Shown: positions 1-10,856, numbered from the stretch's first letter. The stretch is 64,000 bases of DNA from Ctenosaura bakeri (GCA_948474755.1 CAOLHI010001428.1:394228-458227); one strand, 5' to 3'. Translations and numbers: made by a program. Notes: generated from the letters alone by a model not told the origin.

Positions 1-559
1 AAGGATTTTGGAAAGTAAGTTTCTGAAAAGAAGTTAGCATTATTACTTATTCATAACTCATAATGTTGTTTAGATTTCCACTGCTAATTTCTAAGTATTA
101 TAATTTTCCTCTGTCATTTGATAAGCATAATGAGTTAAGTTGATCAATTCCAGTGTCTGAAGATATAATAAATGGCCATAACAGTCAAAGAATTTTATAG
201 TCAAATTTGTATAAATTAGCATCTGAGATATAAGATGATGAAGTATCTGTCACCATAACACAATGAAGTATCCGTGAATACACTATGGGACGATGTGGCT
301 ATGCACCCAATTGTGATACCTCCTCCCTTTGGAGGTTCAGTTGGGACGAACACTGGTGTCATTCTGGCATCAAGTAAAAACATGGATTTTTGCTAGAGTC
401 ATTGGGACCTAGTTGGTTTAATCCAAATCTGTGCATGTGCATAGTTTTAAAATCTTCATTTTCACTGGTTTCAAACTGCTTGTTTTTAACTCATTAGATT
501 ATTTAATATGTTTTGTCTATTTAAATTACACTTGCTTTTTAAAATTAATTTAAATTGAT
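1..559. other. AT-rich DNA, nothing recognised
   Basis: I see no open frame of note, no repeat I can name and no inverted-repeat ends here. It could hold the older, unreadable part of the L1 copy that begins near 560. Confidence 0.4.
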
Positions 560-955
560 TTTAATGTGATGAAAAGGTGGGGACATTTTATCATATGTGG
601 TGGTCTTATAAGATAGCAAGGAAATTCTGGAAGGGAATACATGATGAAATTAAAATAACCTATAACGTAAATTTTGAAATGAAGCCAGAATTTTATCTGT
701 TAAATATGCTTGGGCAATAAAGAGATATAAGATGTCATCAGAAGACACTGTTATATTTGATAACTGCTGCAAACCTGATATATGTGCAATATTGGAAAGA
801 AAGGAAATATGTTGATATAGAAGAATGGAAATTAAAAGTCCTGGATATGGTAGAGACAGAAAAGTTAACATTTTTTTTGAGAAATAAACCTATCCAGAAC
901 TTTGAAAGGAAATGGAGAGAAGTTTTGGATTGGATAAATATATAGTACAAGAAAA
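560..955 (+). mobile_element. L1 LINE, 3' end of ORF2 (degraded)
   Basis: Translation of the + strand from about 568 to 945 in one frame gives the far C-terminal part of a vertebrate L1 ORF2 protein, broken by a single stop near 718. Visible landmarks are GTFYHMWW (the segment after the Cys-rich knuckle), FW..I..EI, KPEFYLL, ITAANLIYVQYWK and a final W..VLDW. The order matches the usual end of lizard L1 ORF2. The reverse transcriptase and endonuclease domains are absent, so this is a 5'-truncated copy, the common fate of L1 inserts. It is followed by an AT-rich tail. The assignment to L1 rests on motif order that I recognise, not on a search. Confidence 0.7.
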
Positions 956-1085
956 GAAATAAGAATAAAGCAAGATTGTAAGTAATGCAATGTAATAATG
1001 TAGCAAGGTAAAATAATAATGTAACAATATAACAAGGTAGTAAGGTAACAAAGTAATTGTCTAACAATGTAAGATATAACAAATC
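955..1085. repeat. Degenerate TAACAATGTAAG-like tandem repeat
   Basis: The stretch is made of slipped variants of a roughly 9-12-bp unit (GTAACAA, GTAGCAAGG, TAACAATGTAAG). It lies directly after the L1 reading frame, where the L1 3' untranslated region and tail are expected, so it probably grew from that tail. Confidence 0.6.
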
Positions 1086-1289
1086 CCTTGAGCAAGCAAC
1101 AATTACGTATGAATGGGATGGATACACGCAGATTCAACTGGAAAACAAGCTTGGAAGTAGGGAGGTGTATTTTTTTATTTTTAATTAAAATCTTTAATAA
1201 AAATATTTCAAAAAAAATTAAATTGATTTTATGCTTCATTGTCCTTAAATCCTTGGCTATACAGCACAATATAAATATTTTAATGAATG

Positions 1290-2145
1290 ATTAAATAGAT
1301 CAAGCTGAATATTCAAAAATCAGACTATTATTTCAAATCAGCACTGAAGTACAATTAATCAAGAAGGGCTTAATCATTCTATGGACAATGTGCTACAGAA
1401 AAATGTGACATTCCTTATTCATAAGTGAATACTCTATTGTATTCCTAGCTATGTTTCTTGTGCCTATGAGAATAATGTATGAATATGTATTTTTTACAAA
1501 AATTCTCTGACCCTTAGCAGGAAGTTGATCAGATTTCTTTTGAAACAGAATAAACAAAATGTGTTAATATGGCTTCTCTGGAAGCTTTACTTTAGCCATC
1601 CAATGCTTGTTTACTGTGGAAAAGGTCACATACCTCACATTGATCAGTTCTAGAATATCATTGCAGGCATCATTTTCTCGGACAACTGGAAAAATGCCTC
1701 TTGACTTGGTTTGTTATGTATGATTTCCTTGTCAGTAGCTAATCAGAATCTTGATTTATCATCTTGTTCTGCTTTTGATTCTTAAATACTATTTATTGTA
1801 CTTCTTTATTATAATTATTAATATACTTCCTTTCCTCTTATCGGCAATGTTCAGAGTGTCCAAAGAACAATAAAACATGTGTCAATAACTGAACTGTGCT
1901 TGCAAACCATATAACAGGACATTCAATGTCTCTGTGTCGATACAAAATTTAAGCATTCTCACTTTATTTTAAAAATGACAATTTGATGATCAAATTATTT
2001 AAGTTTTGCTTATATCTGCAGTGTTAGGGTGATAGTATATGTAACCAAAAGTAAACACCCACTGTGAAAGTGTAATTATCTGCACATCCTGCCACCATTA
2101 CTAACTTCTTTGCACTTATGAGCTAGGAAAGAACAGGAAGAGGCT
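1290..2145. other. AT-rich DNA, nothing recognised
   Basis: No coding frame, inverted repeat or known interspersed repeat could be supported. Short A- and T-runs only. Confidence 0.4.
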
Positions 2146-2354
2146 GATCCCATTCACACAACATAATTATAGCACTATTATTCCCCTTTAACCACCATGG
2201 TTCCAGGGATTGGTAGCTTGGGGATGGTCAGTTAGAATTGTCAATCGGGGGCACCGTTGCCTCACCAAACTACAATCTCCAAGATTTCATAGGATGGAAC
2301 CATTGCAGTTAAAGTGGAATAATAGTGCTATAATTGCATGGGGTGAATGAGCCC
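2146..2354. mobile_element. Inverted-repeat DNA element (MITE-like, type C)
   Basis: About 45 bp at each end are imperfect inverted copies: the left arm reads CATTCAC...AATTATAGCACTATTATTCC and the right arm is its reverse complement. The subterminal ATAGCACTATTATTCCACTT-like block also occurs in the GGCC-ended palindromic elements at 3079, 20705, 28579, 54449 and 58961, so I infer a distant relative of that group. There is no coding capacity. I could not define a convincing target duplication. Confidence 0.55.
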
Positions 2355-2888
2355 TAAGTTGGTTTCATAGGATGTGCTTAGATTTTGCAATCCAGGATAT
2401 AAACTGGTATACAAACTGGTGCTGCCATGTTGTGGGGACAATGAATCTACCCTCAATTTTAGTTTGAACTTTAAAGGAGCAAACTAAGGTATTGAACCCT
2501 GACCCAGAAATAGGTTGAATAGCTTTGAACAGCTCCTTTAAAATTCAGATTAAATTTCAGCTTGGATTCACCATCCTGCTGATCTGCAAACCTCCAGTCA
2601 CCAGTGTCAAGAGATTTAAAGAACTCCCTGACATTTATCACATGAGTGATACACTCCTCAACCATAGTCTAGTTCTGACTCAGGCTTCTCCATTGCAAAG
2701 TCAGCAAGAGCAACATAAGGAAATGGACTGCCACTGACATCCAGGGAATGAAAATAGATCCCTTCAAGTATGGAGGTCCTTCTACATATGTATAAGACTC
2801 TGCATCTCTGGACTATAGCAAAAGAATCATACTTATAGAATACAACCCTTGACATTTAGACAATGCTTTTGGCATCTCTACAGCCATT
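2355..2888. other. No named feature; short inverted repeat
   Basis: A CTTTAAAGGAGC segment near 2470 and GCTCCTTTAAA near 2529 form an inverted pair about 60 bp apart. Otherwise nothing is recognised. Small open frames in this stretch look like chance. Confidence 0.35.
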
Positions 2889-3288
2889 TTGTTCTTGTGT
2901 GCATTTGAGTCATTTTTGATGTATGGTAATGATAAGGCAAATCTATCACAGAATTTTCTTGGCAAGAGGGTGTTTGCCTTTGCCTTCCTCTGAGGCTGAG
3001 AAAGTATGATTTGCCCAAGGTTATCCAGTGGCTTTCCATGGTTGAGTGGGGATTTGAACTCTGCTTTCCAGAGTCCTAGGCCATTTCCGCACTAGCCTGT
3101 TATAGCGCTATGATTCCATTTGCAACATCCTATGGAATCCTGGGGTTTGCAGTTTCGGGAGGGGCTGAATGGCCCCTCCCAGAACTGCAAATCCCAGGAT
3201 TTCACAGGATGTTGCAAGTGGAATCATAGTGCTATAACAGGCTAGTGCGGAAATGGCCCTAGTCCAACCCTCACTCATGCTGGCTCTC
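2889..3288 (-). repeat. Sauria-type tRNA-derived SINE, split by a MITE
   Basis: Read on the minus strand this is a tRNA-like head (GAGAGCCAGCATG, then the B-box-like GTTCAAATC), a body with the CTCAGCCTCAGAGG and GGCAAACAC blocks, and a Bov-B-like tail with the CAAATGCACACAAGAACAA remnant. It matches the squamate Sauria SINE, mobilised in trans by Bov-B LINE machinery. The head is separated from the body by a 180-bp palindromic element at 3079-3258. Removing that element and one CTA rejoins a continuous SINE. Confidence 0.75.
3079..3258. mobile_element. Palindromic MITE with GGCC ends, copy A1
   Basis: The 180-bp element is close to a full palindrome. It starts GGCCATTTCCGCACTAG and ends with the reverse complement, with TATAGCGCTATGATTCCA and GGAATCCTGGGGTTTGCAG repeated in inverse near the centre. 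It is flanked by CTA on both sides (3076-3078 and 3259-3261) and sits inside a SINE whose uninterrupted sequence has one CTA, so both boundary and 3-bp duplication are well defined. No coding capacity. The transposase that moved it is unknown. Confidence 0.85.
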
Positions 3289-4317
3289 TGATGACCACTT
3301 AGTGACTAGCATATTGGCTTAACTGAGTTGAAGATCTGAACCTTAGGAGATACATAGTACATCACTTTGACAGAAACTGTAGGTGGTTATAATTAGGGAA
3401 GGGGTTAAAACTCATAAGTCACACTGCAAACTTGTAGTTAATAATCTTTCAAAAAGAGTATCACTATCAAGCACATCAAAATATACACTGATGTATAATT
3501 GTGGGGAAAAAAGCAATGTAACCTTCTCCCACCACAGGCATCCAGCCAGCTGTGGAATGTTTCCTTGCTAGATGAAGGAGAAGGAAAAGACAACTGCTAA
3601 GTCAAGAAAGGAAGCAGGGATGTCTGGTTAAATGAGCTATTGTGCTAGTGACAACCACTTTATTAAAGAGAGAAACAATGGCACATTCCAAGCTCAGTTA
3701 CTCCTTTTAAAACACTTATGTCTGTCTTCGGTCTAAGTAAAACTCACAGTGCACACCTCTTAGAGATCACTTGAAATGCTAGAGACAAGTGTTAATACTG
3801 AGAGAGCAGACAATAAGTCCATGGTGCAATAAGGTATCTTTTTATATGACACTTGCCTCCAACTTTAGTAAGCACTGCAGGGTTTTTGCAGTTTACGATG
3901 AATTCATCTTCTAAATGGTCTGTTTTCTCAACCAATATTATGGCTGCAGAAGGAACTTGATGGAAAGTTCTGTGGAGCAAAACAAATTAGTAAGTTGTAT
4001 ATACCAGTTATTACCTCCATAATTATCCTTTACAAATGTCACTGCCATAATCATATTCCTATTACGTTATGAAATTCACAATGTAATTAAGCACACTGTG
4101 CTCATTTGCACATTGCATCATGCAATCATGAAAAGTACACTGGTGCGAAATTTATCCCTTCTCATAACATACTAATGTTCAAATGCTGACGTCTTTTAGA
4201 GGTATGCGATGACTGAGGATGAATGTACATTTAGCCTGTTCAGTGTACCACGTAATTGTCTAGTCAGAGCATATGTCTTTTTTAGTTTGCTTGGCTGGGA
4301 TTTTTAGGTTTGATAAA
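3289..4317. other. No recognised feature
   Basis: AT-rich unique-looking DNA with no supportable coding frame or repeat. The 62-aa frames at 3383 and 3792 have no recognisable composition or motif. Confidence 0.4.
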
Positions 4318-4321
4318 GTAA

Positions 4322-4867
4322 TGTAAGGCCCTGCTTTGGGGGTTCCTGGTACCAGTAGGGTCTGGATGGGTACCATACTCAATTGGCACTATGTTTAATT
4401 GGGAACAGAATTAATTGGCATTGATATCAAAATCAGGCCTGCGATATGACCAGAAGGTCAAACCGGGCAAGGGGTTGTTCTGATGATAAACATGCGAAAG
4501 AGAGGACAGTCAGCCTAAGACCTGCAAGGGGAGATTAGGTCGCTTAACAGGCGCAATAACCAATGCCCTGCAGATGATTGATTTAGGCAAAAGCAAGATG
4601 TTTCCACCGATGATACCAAGCCAGAAGCCCACCAGATTTACTCCGATCCTTGTATTACTGTGATCCTTGCATTCTCCAACCCTCATTCATGATTGTATTA
4701 ACCATCATGTTCTTGTCAATCAAACACTGTGCACATTAACAAGCAAATATGCCATTCTTAGGACAAAGATCCTCCTTTTGTTTCTCACCTGAGAACTTCC
4801 ATGCCACAGGCTATTTTTTGGGTACATATATGCCTGATTTCAAGCTCACAACTCGCAACCTGTGACA
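4322..4867 (+). repeat. Left LTR, cut off just after its TATA-like box
   Basis: It begins TGTAAGGCCC right after GTAA. A TACATATAT box near 4820 corresponds to GATACATATATC in the right LTR and to TATAAAGAG in the solo LTR at 52639. Similarity to the right LTR is clear from about 4690 to 4866 and then stops where the env-like frame starts, so R and U5 are missing. Upstream of 4690 the two LTRs are not clearly alike, which may mean a rearranged or different U3. Confidence 0.5.
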
Positions 4868-5319
4868 CCAATTACACGACACCTACTTGGACCAGGGAGG
4901 AAATGACTGCAGTCCCATCCCTATATAGTTCCATCTCCCCAGTATTTTTTAGACTCAATCTACACATATTACATAAACTGCTAGCGCACCCAGAACTAAA
5001 GGAGAGATTAATGAACATCAAGGCCGTGGGCATCAAGGCAGCTCTTTTGATTTTATACAATGAGGACGCTATTGCCAATATCACCCAGGAGATTACCAAT
5101 GCAAGACACCACTTGTGGTGGGAAACATTGCTAGGTTGGTCTCCCAGGGCAACCAGCTTCCTCAATTTAATATTACATCCCATTGTTGTGATTTTAGTAT
5201 TTCAAGTTATTTCTGTGTTAAGCCTTGCTGGCCTCGGATGCTGGATTAAGCACCAGCTATCCAAGCTGAAGGCACTTGGTAACTTGGCTCAAGCCACCAA
5301 AGATGATTCTATTATTTAA
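4801..5319 (+). pseudogene. Env transmembrane-like remnant fused to LTR sequence
   Basis: This 172-codon frame is open to a stop at the right end. Roughly the first 22 residues come from LTR sequence, since the same peptide is encoded in the right LTR near 6330. From about residue 24 the character changes: N-glycosylation signals (NYTT and NITQ), a membrane-proximal HHLWWETLLGWSP segment around residues 109-121, a hydrophobic span of about 25 residues around 125-152, and a short basic tail with a Cys at the membrane edge. That layout fits the end of a retroviral transmembrane subunit. The surface subunit, cleavage site, fusion peptide and CX6CC motif are absent, so it is a broken fragment. 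Identification is by architecture only. Confidence 0.5.
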
Positions 5320-5538
5320 CCATTATTGGGAGGAGGCTTACAGGTCCCCTGGGGATCTCTGTTTGGGGAACCTTCTTGCTGAAGTAGATGGCTGGGCATC
5401 AGAGTCAGGGCAAGCAAGCTAGATAGGAAGGGGGAAGGCCCCAGGCCAAGCAGCTTTCCCAGCCTAGGGCCATTAATTAGGAAAAAGGGAAGGTCCCAGG
5501 CTGACCACCTTCCCTAGCCCAGAGCTAGAAGAAGGAGG

Positions 5539-6832
5539 TGTGGCCTGAAAAAGTAAATCAAGACAATAAAGTTACACTTCTGTGCCCTTAACAAAGCTGC
5601 CCAGATGGCTTAGTTCAAGGATCAGCCTACTAGGCCAGAGTGATAGTCATGAATGGCCTGGAAGAACGAGCCTTTATACATCCTGTCTTCCTCGACTTTG
5701 AAGCCCAGACATAGCCTCAGCCTGTCCCACTGGCCAATGCCAGCACCTGAGATTCTAACCCCAAATCCTGGGCCCCCCAGCCAATTCCAGCAATGTTTCA
5801 AGTCATGGTAAATGAACAAGTCACACACCCTATGAAAGACTAGCTCCAAGAACAGCGGAGTGCCATAGATCAGGGCCAGCTCTAAAACATGAGTGACTGT
5901 AAAATTTGGCCTCTGTTTGGCTTCTATTAGGCTTTTTGCTGCAAATCTGCATAGAAAGGACATAATCCTAGTTCAGTCCGGCCCTCCAGATGAGCTGGAG
6001 GAGCTCAAGAGTTAACCTATCTGTCAGTCTTCTCTCTGAAATCCAGAATCAAAAGCCCATCTCTAGGCAGAGGAGCCCAGGTCTACCTCTGTAACAGCTC
6101 CAATCCACCTTCTGACAGCTCAACACAGCTAATCAAGCCAGCTATCTCCAGCTGAAGACGAAGCACGCCTTGCAGCGTGATCAAGACCCTTTGAAGGACC
6201 TGTCGTCACTGCCCTCCATCTCCCTGCCAAACTCCGCATTGGATTAACCATCACGTCCTTGTCAATCAAGCACTGTGCACATTAACAGGCAAATATACCA
6301 TTGTCAGGACAAAGGTCCTCCTTTTGTTTCTCACCTGGGAACTTCCCCGTCACAGGCTGTTTTTTGGATACATATATCTCTGATTTCAGGCTCGCAACTC
6401 ACAACCTCTTACCCTTCTAAGCATCATTCTGTCTGTCTGGTTCCTGAACCAAGAATTGCCCTTGTGTCCAGCACCTGAGTCACCTCATCCTGCTCTCCAC
6501 TTTTCGTCTGATCCGGTAAATATCACCTGTACCCTTCACAGTAACTCTCCCATTTTCCTCCCTTTCTTTTGGTTAGCTCTTGTGTGAATGTGTGTATGTG
6601 TGGATTGGTGTGTGTGTGTGTATGTATTATATAAAACACAATTTTGATTCCTCTATATCGCTGTATTGGCTGAGTCTCTCCTGCAGGTGCCCATAAACGT
6701 TGGTAATAAGATCTCGCTAAGTTGCCCCCCTCTTATTAGTCTCCTGATTTTGAGCTAATTAATTCCCCAGCTTTGCAAGAAGGTACTGGCATCGCAGGTT
6801 GGCCTTTGTGGCACCCATGTTTTGGAGTAACA
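5539..6832 (+). repeat. Right LTR of the truncated retrovirus (left edge uncertain)
   Basis: The right edge at TAACA is supported by the GTAA duplication and by the same ending in three solo LTRs. A GATACATATATC box near 6368, a CATTTTCCTCCCTTTC tract near 6549 and GGTTAGCTC nearby line up with the other LTRs. For the left edge I prefer TGTGGCC at 5539, preceded by the purine run GAAGAAGGAGG that could be the polypurine tract; TGTAAAATTTGGCC at 5893 is an alternative. A GT microsatellite lies at about 6580-6632. Confidence 0.5.
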
Positions 6833-6925
6833 GTAAGTCCTTGTTCATTCTTCTGTGCCATATTTTCATATAGCATAGTCAGTGAGAGAATCTTTATCTC
6901 ACAACATGATTATACCACTTTCAGT

Positions 6926-7120
6926 GAATCAGTGTGACAGATTGGTTTAAGTGCTAGATAAGGATTCTGGGGAGCTACAGTTCAAATCCATTCTCAGCCA
7001 GAGAAACCTTGGATAAATCAGTCTCTCAACCTCAAATGAAGGCAATGGCAAACCTGCCCTGAACCATAGGGTGATTGTAAGTTGGAATCAACTTGAAGGC
7101 ACACAACAACAGTAACAGTT
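6926..7120 (+). repeat. Sauria-type SINE, degraded
   Basis: A tRNA-like head with the B-box-like CAGTTCAAATCC, the GGCAATGGCAAAC block and the tail AACTTGAAGGCACACAACAAC place it in the Sauria family. The 5' end and the middle are shortened compared with the copy at 10625. Confidence 0.75.
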
Positions 7121-7239
7121 TTCACATATAACACAATAAACCACTTTTATTGCCATGTGTGCATCCTACAGAATAGAAACTTTCCAAAGTAGATGCATAT
7201 TTATATGTTATATAAATTTAGGGGAAGAGAAACAACAGT

Positions 7240-9135
7240 GATGTCATTGTGGGGTTTTATTATGAACCCCAAGCCAGTGAGGATTTAGATGATGCCGTCC
7301 TGGAACTGATGACCAAACATTCAGAGAGGAGAGAGATAGTGATAATGGGAGATTTCAACTGTCTTAATAGTTGAAAGAAGAATACGCAAGAATATAAGTT
7401 CTAACAAATTCCTCACTTACCCTGCAGACATTTTCATGGTCAAAAAGATGGAAGAGACAACAAGGGGATCAGCTGTCTTACATCTGATCCTATCTAGCAA
7501 TGACAACCTGGTTAATGGGGCGGAAATAGTAGGATTTTTAGGTGGGAATGACCATGTTCTCCTGGAGTTTATTATATAGTGCAAGAGGGAAACCAAGCAT
7601 AGTCAGGCACATGTTCTAGACATTAAGAAAGCTGATTTCAGTAAACTTAGGGAAATACTGAATGTGATCTCATGGTCAGGAATACTAAAAGAAAAGGTAG
7701 TTCATGATAGATGGGAGTTTCTTAAAAGTAAGATATTGAAGGTCAATTTCAAACAATTCCAATGAGGAGGAAAAATGAGAAGTGTCTAAAGAATCCAGGA
7801 TGGGAGTCTAAACAACTTTTAATGGAGCTAACATTTAAAAGGGGCATACAAAAAATGGAAAAAGGGAGAAAATCATCAAAGAGAAATTCAAATAAATATC
7901 CAGCACATGTAGGGAGAAGGTCAGAAAAGCTAAGTTGCAGAATGAACTCAGACTTGATAAAAAGGCTAAAAACAATAATTAAATTATGTCCATAGCAAAA
8001 GGAAGAATAAATAAATGGTAGGGCCACTACATGGAAAAGATGGCAAAATGCTACCAAGGGATAAAGAAAAGGTAGAACTATGCAACACTTTCTTTTCTTC
8101 AGTCTTTTCCGAAAGTAAAATGAGATCAGATGATGTGGTAGGGAAAATGCAGCACAGTATAGGTAACGATGTAGCACAGGAATACCTGAGTACTCTAAAT
8201 GAATTCAAGTCTCCAGATGAACTAAATCCAAGGGTATTAAAAGAACTGGCAGAAGTAATCTCAGAACTATTGGCAATTAACTTTGAGAATTCTTAGAAAA
8301 CAGGTGAAGTCCCAGTAGACTGAAGGAGGGCAAATGTTGATTCCATCTTCAAAAAGGGAAAAAGAAAGCCCAAAGAGTTACCTCTCAGTCAGCCTGATAG
8401 CAATTCCAGGAAAGATTCTAGAGCAGATCATTAAATTGACAGTCTGTAAGCACTTAGAAAGGAATGCTATGATAATTAAAAGTCAACATGAGTTTCTCAA
8501 AAAGAAGTCAAGCCAAACTAATCTTATCCCTTCTTTTGATGAAGTTGTGAGCTTGGTAGATGAAGGGAATCCTGTGGACATAGCATATATTTATTGCAGT
8601 AAGAGGTTTGACATGCTCCCCTATATCTGCAAGAAGCTAGTAAAATGTGGGCTAAACAATATACTGTTAAATGGATTTGTAACTGATTGACTGACTAAAT
8701 ACAAATGGTTCCTGTTTATCCTGGAAAGAAGTGATTAGTGGGCTGCCACAGGATTTTGTTCTGGGCCCAGTACTATTCAATATCTTTATCAATGACAAGG
8801 ATGAGGGAATAGAGAGTATTCTTATCTAATTTTCAGATAACACCAATTTAAGAAGAGTAGGATCAGAATTCAAAATTACCTTAAGAGATTAGAGAGCCAT
8901 TTTTAACAGGGAGATGAATTTCAACAGGGAAAAATATAAGGTACAAAAATTAGGCAGAAAAAAATGAAACGCATAAATATAGGATGGGTGATAACTGGCT
9001 TGACCACAGTAGATGTGAAAGAGGTCTAGGAATTTTAGTGAATCACAAGCTGAACATGAGTCAGTGTGATTTGGCAGGTTAAAAAAAAATCAATGAATTT
9101 TAGGCTGCATCAATAGAAATACAGTATCTACGTTG
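7240..9135 (+). mobile_element. CR1 LINE, ORF2 remnant (endonuclease and RT)
   Basis: Pieces of a CR1 ORF2 occur in order. An endonuclease segment with IVIMGDFN lies at about 7340. A linker containing KKADFSKLRE lies near 7630, then the RT start PDELNPRVLKELAEV near 8220, the ILEQII and SQHEF region near 8430, the DEGNPVDIAYIYCSKRFD region near 8560, and [12 protein letters not shown] near 8765. The copy is badly worn: frames shift, stops are frequent, and the catalytic FADD box has become FSDN near 8835. Its 3' UTR is missing and it ends about where a pogo-like fragment begins. Confidence 0.85.
8015..8690 (+). pseudogene. CR1 reverse transcriptase, inactivated
   Basis: Two long frames (8015-8296 and 8334-8690) in different phases cover the finger and palm part of the CR1 RT. 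The first ends with AINFENS at a stop where live copies continue with a W..GEVP segment. The second carries the block corresponding to VDVVYLDFSKAFD in active elements, here altered so that the Asp of the first catalytic motif is replaced (YIYCSKRFD). A frame change between them and stops in the following palm region show the gene is dead. In an intact element this enzyme copies LINE RNA into nicked nuclear DNA. Confidence 0.8.
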
Positions 9136-9150
9136 AGGGCAATAGTAGTA

Positions 9151-9290
9151 CAGTTCTCCCTTCACATTTACAGGTTTGACCTTCATGAACTACTAGTCCT
9201 ATCATCTTTCATCATTGGCCAACCTTGGTGGGGCAATGCAAGTTGGCATACAACAACATCTATGAGTAGTGTTGGTCCACCTCTGCTCTA
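9151..9290. mobile_element. Eroded DNA-transposon pieces
   Basis: CAGTTCTCCCTTCACATTT right after TA resembles the left end of the pogo/Tigger-like elements at 37737 and 41225. It is followed by a stretch resembling the ACTACTAGTCCTATCAT...GGTCCACCTCTGCT type of eroded palindromic hAT-like repeat. Neither has a visible second end. Confidence 0.4.
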
Positions 9291-10624
9291 AACCGAATTG
9301 TAGCTGAATCAGCTCGTGCCCAAAGAAAGAAAGAACTATCTAGACAATATTAATCAGAAAGTTTCTTTAAATTGGCTTATACAGAATTATACTTTTATTA
9401 TATCAAATAGTTGCCTGGGTGACAGTACTTAAGGTTGCCCATAATTTAAAACTTAGGAACTGATCACTGCTTTTCAGTGTCATGATTTAGTAATAGTCAT
9501 CATTTTGTGTCTAAGCTATGTATTCAGAGAAAATGCATTGTGAACTGCTACGTCAAACCCAGCTTGGCTGGGATTTTGCTAAATAGCATGCTCACAATGA
9601 TTCAATCAATCCCCTGTGATCAGTTTGTTACATCAGAGTCTGCAGTGGGTTCTTCTTACCTGAAGCAAACCAGATTGGCACAATAACAAATTCTGACTCA
9701 GTTCAGCTTTGGGATTTCTGCTGAGTCAATTGGAAGAGATACTGTGTATGTGGCTGAACTATGAAGTCTTCATTTTGGAGCTTTTTTAAATTCCATGAAC
9801 AAAGAGAAGAGGTAAACAGGGAAACAACTTTTCCCAGAGAAACCTCTTTTGCATTCTACATATGTTTAGGGCCAATATGCATAACTGAACTCCATTATCC
9901 CTGCAGAGCCTTCAACTGAGCTTTATGCATAGAAAACAGAATACTTCAAGATGGGAGATATTCCAATGCTGTGTAAATTATGAACTGTCAATTTCTCAAG
10001 TATAAGGAATCTCCAACAGTTCTGAGGGTTATTTTCTTTTGAGCAGGAGCTCATTTATAGTTCCTTGCATATTTCCTTTGCCTTTTGGCCTTCTCTCTTT
10101 TTTTTCTCCCCTTCCTCCTCTCAAATTGAGTAATTGAGCCTGACAAATCATGTAATTAAGGAACAATGCACACAAAAGAGGATCCTGGCAGGATCAATTT
10201 GTTAGTTAATATCCTGAGGCAAGAAGCCCAGGCCAGATAAGAGGCGCTCACCACACTGACAAAGTGATCATTATGATTCAGGAATGGTTTGGGCAAAATT
10301 ATTCTGTTGCATACAATAAAGAATGGACAAATGCAGTTGGTGGTTGGGATTATTTGGAGCCAAAGGGGAAAGTATTGGGACAAAGACAAATTACTTAAAT
10401 ATTACGATTGAGGAAAAATCTAGAGTGGTTCCCCAAAATAATTAATTTAATCAGGGTAATTACTCCCATTCCAGAGTAAAGGCAGAATCTCTTCACAAAC
10501 ATCCACTGATAAATCTACTAAAACAACAAGAAAATGTTTTAAAACTCTTCCACAGTTACCAGGGTCAGATCTGATGTTGTTTGCACTGTTTTTCACTGAA
10601 TTAAGTAAACAGTAGTTTAGTTTT
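9291..10624. other. No recognised feature
   Basis: AT-rich sequence with a pyrimidine-rich run at about 10080-10120. No supportable gene, repeat family or inverted repeat was seen. Confidence 0.4.
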
Positions 10625-10856
10625 GAGAGCCAGCATGGTTTAGTGGTTTGAGCATTAGATTATGATTCTGGAGACCAGAGTTCAAATCCCCTCTTGGCCG
10701 TGGAAACCCACTGAGGGACATTGGGCAAGTCACATTCTCTTAGCCTCAGAGGCAAAGGCAACCCCCCTCTGAACAAATCTTGCCAGGAAAAACCCCATGA
10801 CAGATTTGTTTTAGGTTACCATCACACAGAAGCAATTTGAAGGCACACAACAATAA
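10625..10856 (+). repeat. Sauria-type SINE, nearly full length
   Basis: Best copy in the window. The head reads GAGAGCCAGCATGGTTTAGTGG (A-box region) followed by GAGTTCAAATCC (B-box-like), so the internal Pol III promoter layout is visible. The body has GGGCAAGTCACATTCTCTTAG and the tail AATTTGAAGGCACACAACAA, like the Bov-B LINE end. Confidence 0.85.

Larger units (their letters stand above)
4318..6836 (+). mobile_element. Truncated endogenous retrovirus with GTAA target duplication
   Basis: The unit is bounded by GTAA at 4318-4321 and 6833-6836. Inside these the sequence starts TGTAA and ends TAACA, the same kind of termini as the solo LTRs at 15851, 18612 and 52639. About 175 bp of LTR-like sequence occurs twice in the same direction (about 4690-4866 and 6236-6412, roughly 85-90 percent alike by eye), with an env-like frame between. 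I read this as a provirus that lost the end of its left LTR, the leader, gag, pol and most of env. A 4-bp duplication fits gammaretrovirus-type integration. The remnant cannot make a virus. Confidence 0.65.

Noticed and set aside
738..1269. Minus-strand frames of 129 and 134 codons
   Set aside because: They are the antisense of the L1 end and its tail repeat.
4492..4666. 57-codon open frame inside the left LTR as a piece of env
   Set aside because: It lies in U3-like sequence, has no clear motif, and is short enough to be chance.
10625..10700. tRNA gene from the A- and B-box-like sequence
   Set aside because: It is the head of a SINE; no complete cloverleaf is formed and the SINE body follows.
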